Source of the DNA: Calliopsis andreniformis
Lineage: Eukaryota; Arthropoda; Insecta; Hymenoptera; Andrenidae
DNA: 64,000 nucleotides
Assembly (NCBI RefSeq): GCF_051401765.1
Contig: NW_027480422.1
Location: forward strand, 13,410,001-13,474,000
Direction of reading: 5' to 3'
The position numbers and the translations under genes are program-made. Below are positions 58,529-64,000 of the stretch, in pieces. The notes beneath the pieces were generated by a model. The model saw only the letters and a program-made list of their open reading frames with translations. It did no database searches and was not told the DNA's origin. The first letter of the stretch is position 1. Each line of letters starts with the position of its first letter.

Positions 58529-61500
58529 TCAACGCCCGAAGCATAAAATACAAAATAAATAGAACAGCTTTTCCATTGTATAAAACGAATAATTGCAACC
58601 AGTGTGAAAGTTATGGTCATTTCTACTCTCCGGGCAACCTAGGCTTAACTCCAGGGCGTTGCTCCTCCAGATCGAATAGCTAGGGACTTTGAATACAACG
58701 CAAGAAGCATAAAATACAATAAAAATGCAACAGTTTTTCCATAGTATAACAGGAATAATTGCAACCAATGTGAACGTACAGGTCATTTCTACGTTCCGGG
58801 TAACCTAGGCTTCGCTCTAGGGACTTGCTCCACCAGATCGAATAGCTAGGGACTTAGAAGTCAACGCCAGAGGCATAAAATACAATAAAAATGCAACAGC
58901 TCTTCCATCGTAAAGAATGTATATTTGCAAACAGTGTGAAAGTAAAGGTCATTTCTACGTACCGGGCAACCTAGGTTTCGCTGTAGGGAGCTGCTCCGCC
59001 AGATCGAATAGCTAGGGACTTAGAAGTCAACCCCAGAAGCATAAAATACAATAAAAATGCAACAGTTTTTCCATCGTATAAAATGGATAATTGCAAGGAC
59101 TGTGAAGGCAATGGTCATTTCTACGTTCCGGGCAACCTAGGCTTCACTCTAGAGCGTTGCTTCACCAGATCGAGTAGTTAGGGCCTTAGGTGTTACCGCC
59201 CGAAGCATAAAATACAAAATAAATAGAACAGTTTTTCCACTGTATAAAACGAATAATTGCAACCAGTGTGAAAGTTATGGTCATTTCTACGTTCCGGGCA
59301 ACCTAGGCTTAACTGTAGGGCGTTGCTCCACCAGATCGCATAGTTAGGGACATAGAATTTAACGCCAGAAGCATAAAATACAATAAAAATGCAATTGTTT
59401 TTCCATAGTATAACAGGAATAATTGCAACCAATATGAAAGTACAGGTCATTTCTACGTTCCGGCCAAGCTAGGCTTCGCTCTAGGGACTTGCTCCACCAG
59501 ATCGAATAGCTAGGGACTTAGAAGTCAACGCCAGAGGCATAAAATACAATAAAAATGCAACAGTTTTTCCATCGTATAACATGAATAACTGCAACCAGTG
59601 TGAAAGTACTGGTCATTTTTATGTTCCCGGTAACCTAGGCTTCACTCTAGGGCGTTGCTCCACCACATCGAATAGCTACGGCCTTAGAAGTCAACGCCAT
59701 AACTATAAAAAACAATATAGATACAACAGTTCTTCCATTGTATAAAATGAGTAATTGCAACCAGAGTGAAGGTGATGGTCATTTCTACGTCCCGGGCAAC
59801 CTTGGCTTCACTCTAGGGCGTTGCTCCACCAGATCGAATAGCTAGGGACTTAGAAGTCAACGCTAGAAGCATAAAATAAAAGAAAAATACAACAGTTTTT
59901 CCAACGTATAAAACGAATAATTGCAACCAGTATGAAAGCTATGGTCATTTATACGTTCCGGGCAACCTAGGCTTCACTCTAGGGCATTGTCCGACCAGAT
60001 CGAATAGTTAGGGCCTAAGAAGTCAACGCCAGAAGCATAAAATACAATATAAATACAACAGCTCTTCCATCGTATATAATGTATATTTGCAAACAGTGTG
60101 AAAGTAAAGGTCATTTCTACGTACCGGGCAACCTAGGTTTCGCTGTAGGGCGCTGCTCCGCCAGATCGAATTGCTAGGGACTTAGAAGTCAACCCCAGAA
60201 GCATAAAATACAATAAAAATGCTACAGTTTTTCCATCGTATAACAGGAAAGCTGCAACCAGTGTGAAAGTACTGGTCATTTCTATGTTCCGGGTAACCTA
60301 GGCTTCATTCTAGGGCGTTGCTCCACCAGATCGAATAGCTAGGGACTTAGAATTCAACGCCAGAAGAATAAAATACAACATGGGTACCACAGTCTTTCCA
60401 TCGTATAAAATGTATAATTGCAAGCAGTGTGAAGGTAATGGTCATTTCCACGTTACGGGCAACCTAGGCTTCACTCTAGAGCGTTCCTCCTCCAGACCGA
60501 ATAGTTAGGGCCTTAGATGTCAACGCCCGAAGCATAAAATACAAAATAAATAGAACAGCTTTTCCATTGTATAAAACGATTAATTGCAACCAGTGTGAAA
60601 GTTATGGTCATTCCTACTCTCCGGGCAACCTAGGCTTAACTCCAGGGCGTTGCTCCTCCAGATCGAATAGCTAGGGCCTTTGAATACAACGCAAGAAGCA
60701 TAAAATACAATAAAAATGCAACAGTTTTTCCATCGTGTAACAGGAAAGCTGCAGCCAGTGTGAAAGTACTGGTCATTTCTATGTTCCGGGTGACCTAGGC
60801 TTCACTCTAGGGCATTGCTCCACCAGATGGAATAGCTAGGTACTTAGAATTCAACGCCAGGAGAACAAAATACAACATAAGTACAACAGTTTTTCCATCG
60901 TATAAAATGTATAATTGCAAGAAGTGTGAAGGTAATGGTCATTTCTACGTTCCGGGCAACCTAGGCTTCACTCTAGGGCGTGGCTTCACCAGATCGAATA
61001 GTTAGGGCCTTAGATGTCAACGCTCGAAGCATAAAATACAAAATAAATAGAACAGTTTTTCCATTGTATAGAACGAATAATTGCAACCAGTGTGAAAGTT
61101 ATGGTCATTTCTACGTTTCCGGTAGCCTAGGCTTAACTGTAGGACGTTGCTCCACCAGATCGCATAGTGAGGGACTTAGAATTTAACGCCAGAAGCATAA
61201 AATGCAATAAAAATGCAACAGTTTTTCCATAGTATAACAGGAATACTTGCAACCAGTTTGAAAGTACAGGTCATATCTACGTTCCGGGCAACCTAGGCTT
61301 CGCTCTAGGGCCTTGCTCCACTAGATCGAATAGCTAGGGACTTAGAAGTCAACGCCAGAGGCATAAAATACAATAAAAATGCAACAGTTTTTCCACCGTA
61401 TAACAGGAATAACTGCAACGAGTGTGAAAGTACTTGTCATTTCTAGGTTTCCGGTAACCTAGGTTTCACTCTGGGGCGTTGCTCCACCCGATCCAATAGC

Positions 61501-63339
61501 AAGGGACTTAGCATTCAGCGCTAGAAGAATAAAATACAACATATGTACAACAGTTTTTCCATAGTATACAATGTATAATTGCAAGCAGTGTGAAGGTAAT
61601 GGTCATTTCTACGTTCTGGGCAACCTAGGCTTCACTCTAGAGCGTTGCTCCACCAGATCGAATGGTTAGCGCCTTAGAAGTCAACGCCCGAAGCATAAAA
61701 TACAAAATAAATAGAACAGTTTTTCCATTGTATAAAACGAATAATTGCAACCAGAGTGAAAGTTATGGTCATTTATACGTTCCGGGCAACCTAGGCTTCA
61801 CTCTAGGGCAATGTCCCACCAGATCGAGTAGCTAGGGCCTTAGAAGTCAGTGCCAGAAGCATAAAATACAATATAAATACAACAGCTTTTCCATCGTATG
61901 TAATGTATATTTGCAAACAATGTGAAAGTAAAGGTCATTTCTACGTTCGGGGCAACCTAGGTTTCACTTTAGGGCGTTGCTCCACCAGATCGAATAGCTC
62001 GGGCCTTAGAAGCCAACGCCAGAAACACAAAATAAAATAAAAATACAACAGTTATTCCATCGCATAACAGGAATAATTACAACCAGTGTGAAAGTAATGG
62101 GCATTTCTACGTTCCGGGCAACCAAGGCTTCATCCTAGGGCGTTGCTCCACCAGATCCAATAGTTAGGACCTAAGAAGTCAACGCCAGAAGCATAAAATA
62201 CAAAATAAATAGAACAGTTTTTCCATTGTATAAAACGAATAATTGCAACCAGTGTGAAAGTTATGGTCATTTCTACGTTCCGGGCAACCTAGGCTTAACT
62301 GTAGGGCGTTGCTCCACCAGATCGCATAGTTAGGGACATAGAATTTAACGCCAGAAGCATAAAATACAATAAAAATGCAACAGTTTTTCCATAGTATAAC
62401 AGGAATAACTGCAACCAGTGTGAAAGTACTGGTCATTTGTATGTTCCCGGTAACCTAGGCTTCACTCTAGGGCGTTGCTCTACCACATCGAATAGCTACG
62501 GCCTTAGAAGTCAACGCCATAACTATAAAAAACAATATAAATACAACAGTTCTTCCATTGTATAAAATGAATAATTGCAACCAGAGTGAAGGTGATGGTC
62601 ATTCCTACGTCCCGGGCAACCTAGGCTTCACTCTAGGGCGTTGCTCCACCAGATCGATGAGCTAGGGACTTAGAAGTCAACGCTAGAAGCATAAAATAAA
62701 AGAAAAATACAACAGTTTTTCCATCGTATAAAACGAATAATTGCAACCAGTATGAAAGCTATGATCATTTAAACGTTCCGGGCAACCTAGGCTTCACTCT
62801 AGGGCATTGTCCGACCAGATCGAATAGTTAGGGCCTAAGAAGTCAACGCCAGAAGCATAAAATACAATATAAATACAACAGCTCTTCCATCGTATATAAT
62901 GTATATTTGCAAACAGTGTGAAAGTAAAGGTCATTTCTACGTACCGGGCAACCTAGGTTTCGCTGTAGGGCGCTGCTCCGCCAGATCGAATTGCTAGGGA
63001 CTTAGAAGACAACCCCAGAAGCATAAAATACAATAAAAATGCAACAGTTTTTCCATCGTATAACAGGAAATCTGCAACCAGTGTGAAAGTACTGGTCATT
63101 TCTATGTTCCGGGTAACCTAGGCTTCATTCTAGGGCGTTGCTCCACCAGATCGAATAGCTAGGGACTTAGAAATCAACGCCAGAAAAATAAAATACAACA
63201 TGCGTACCACAGTTTTTCCATCGTACAAAATGTATAATTGCAAGCAGTGTGAAGGTAATGGTCATTTCCACGTTAAGGGCAACCTAGGCTTCACTCTAGA
63301 GCGTTCCTCCTCCAGACCGAATAGTTAGGGCCTTAGATG
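58529..63339. repeat. 29-monomer higher-order repeat (4,811 bp), full copy
   Basis: This is a complete copy of the long unit. Variant blocks at 58529, 59193, 60980 and 62179 sit at the same relative positions as in 39285-44095. It follows the 26-monomer version directly and is followed by the start of another copy. Confidence 0.82.
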
Positions 63340-64000
63340 TCAACGCCCGAAGCATAAAATACAAAATAAATAGAACAGCTTTTCCATTGTATAAAACGAA
63401 TAATTGCAACCAGTGTGAAAGTTATGGTCATTTCTACTCTCCGGGCAACCTAGGCTTAACTCCAGGGCGTTGCTCCTCCAGATCGAATAGCTAGGGACTT
63501 TGAATACAACGCAAGAAGCATAAAATACAATAAAAATGCAACAGTTTTTCCATAGTATAACAGGAATAATTGCAACCAATGTGAACGTACAGGTCATTTC
63601 TACGTTCCGGGTAACCTAGGCTTCGCTCTAGGGACTTGCTCCACCAGATCGAATAGCTAGGGACTTAGAAGTCAACGCCAGAGGCATAAAATACAATAAA
63701 AATGCAACAGCTCTTCCATCGTAAAGAATGTATATTTGCAAACAGTGTGAAAGTAAAGGTCATTTCTACGTACCGGGCAACCTAGGTTTCGCTGTAGGGA
63801 GCTGCTCCGCCAGATCGAATAGCTAGGGACTTAGAAGTCAACCCCAGAAGCATAAAATACAATAAAAATGCAACAGTTTTTCCATCGTATAAAATGGATA
63901 ATTGCAAGGACTGTGAAGGCAATGGTCATTTCTACGTTCCGGGCAACCTAGGCTTCACTCTAGAGCGTTGCTTCACCAGATCGAATAGTTAGGGCCTTAG
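63340..64000. repeat. Start of a further long higher-order repeat copy (cut by window edge)
   Basis: The block at 63340 repeats 58529 at 4,811 bp and stays nearly identical to the window edge, including the private gtagggagctgc variant shared by 58989 and 63798. The rest lies outside the window. Confidence 0.75.

Larger units (their letters stand above)
36231..64000. repeat. 166-bp satellite, array B
   Basis: About 167 monomers of the same satellite family as array A, but from different variant classes. Hallmarks are the gtatataatgtatatttgc block, ggtttcgctgtagggcgctgc, gtcaacgcccgaagc and aggaaatctgc. The array is organised in higher-order repeats and runs off the right edge of the window. 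Identical 85-codon minus-strand frames recur at multiples of the monomer length; they are by-products of copying, without coding signature. A piece of array-A-type sequence occurs at about 36380-36480, next to the BEL element. No gene is supported. Confidence 0.96.

Noticed and set aside
36231..64000. Many identical 85-codon minus-strand frames
   Set aside because: They recur at exact monomer multiples in step with the higher-order repeats, end where monomer phase brings a stop, and show no domain or codon signature.
1..64000. CRISPR array
   Set aside because: Repeat and spacer lengths do not fit: the whole 166-bp unit is repeated with scattered substitutions, and no cas gene or bacterial sequence is present.
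1..64000. CENP-B box in the monomer
   Set aside because: Neither strand of typical monomers fits the TTCG....A..CGGG pattern. The ttccggg segment is too short and wrongly spaced.

Overview
The window is eukaryotic, repeat-only DNA and most resembles a centromeric or pericentromeric satellite block of an insect. There are no operons, ribosomal RNA genes, tRNA genes or host protein genes that I can support. About 49.7 kb is one tandem satellite with a monomer of about 166 bp. Two LTR retrotransposons, both on the minus strand, are inserted into it. An arthropod source is inferred from three things: the BEL/Pao element, the Ty3/gypsy Gag type, and primer-binding sites matching insect-type tRNA-Lys and tRNA-Tyr 3' ends. 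Hymenoptera is possible but unproven.

Layout. (1) 1-19008 is satellite array A, a mosaic of diverged monomers with local higher-order repeats of 4 and 7 monomers and a long-range internal duplication. (2) 19009-24104 is a 5,096-bp Ty3/gypsy-like element with 1,437-bp LTRs, a Lys-type primer site, a polypurine tract and a gag-protease frame. Reverse transcriptase, RNase H and integrase are missing, so it is non-autonomous. It is flanked by a 4-bp target duplication (aagc). (3) 24109 to about 26712 continues array A in the same register. (4) About 26713-27012 is the start of satellite array B. (5) 27013-36225 is a 9,213-bp BEL/Pao element with 1,379-bp LTRs that differ at one position I could see. 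It has an intact 1,771-residue Gag-Pol frame plus an extra 238-residue frame downstream of pol, and a 5-bp target duplication (tctat). (6) 36231-64000 is array B, organised as higher-order repeats: a 29-monomer unit (4,811 bp), a 26-monomer deletion derivative (4,313 bp) and a 15-monomer unit (2,489 bp).

How the parts relate. The satellite evolves by gain and loss of whole monomers. Several junctions can be placed within a few bases, and several of them remove exactly three monomers. The two retroelements are later insertions that do not disturb satellite phase. Their LTR divergences (about 11 in 1,437 bp against 1 in 1,379 bp) make the gypsy element clearly older than the BEL element, which looks recently mobile. 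Short open frames inside the satellite are by-products of its sequence and not genes.
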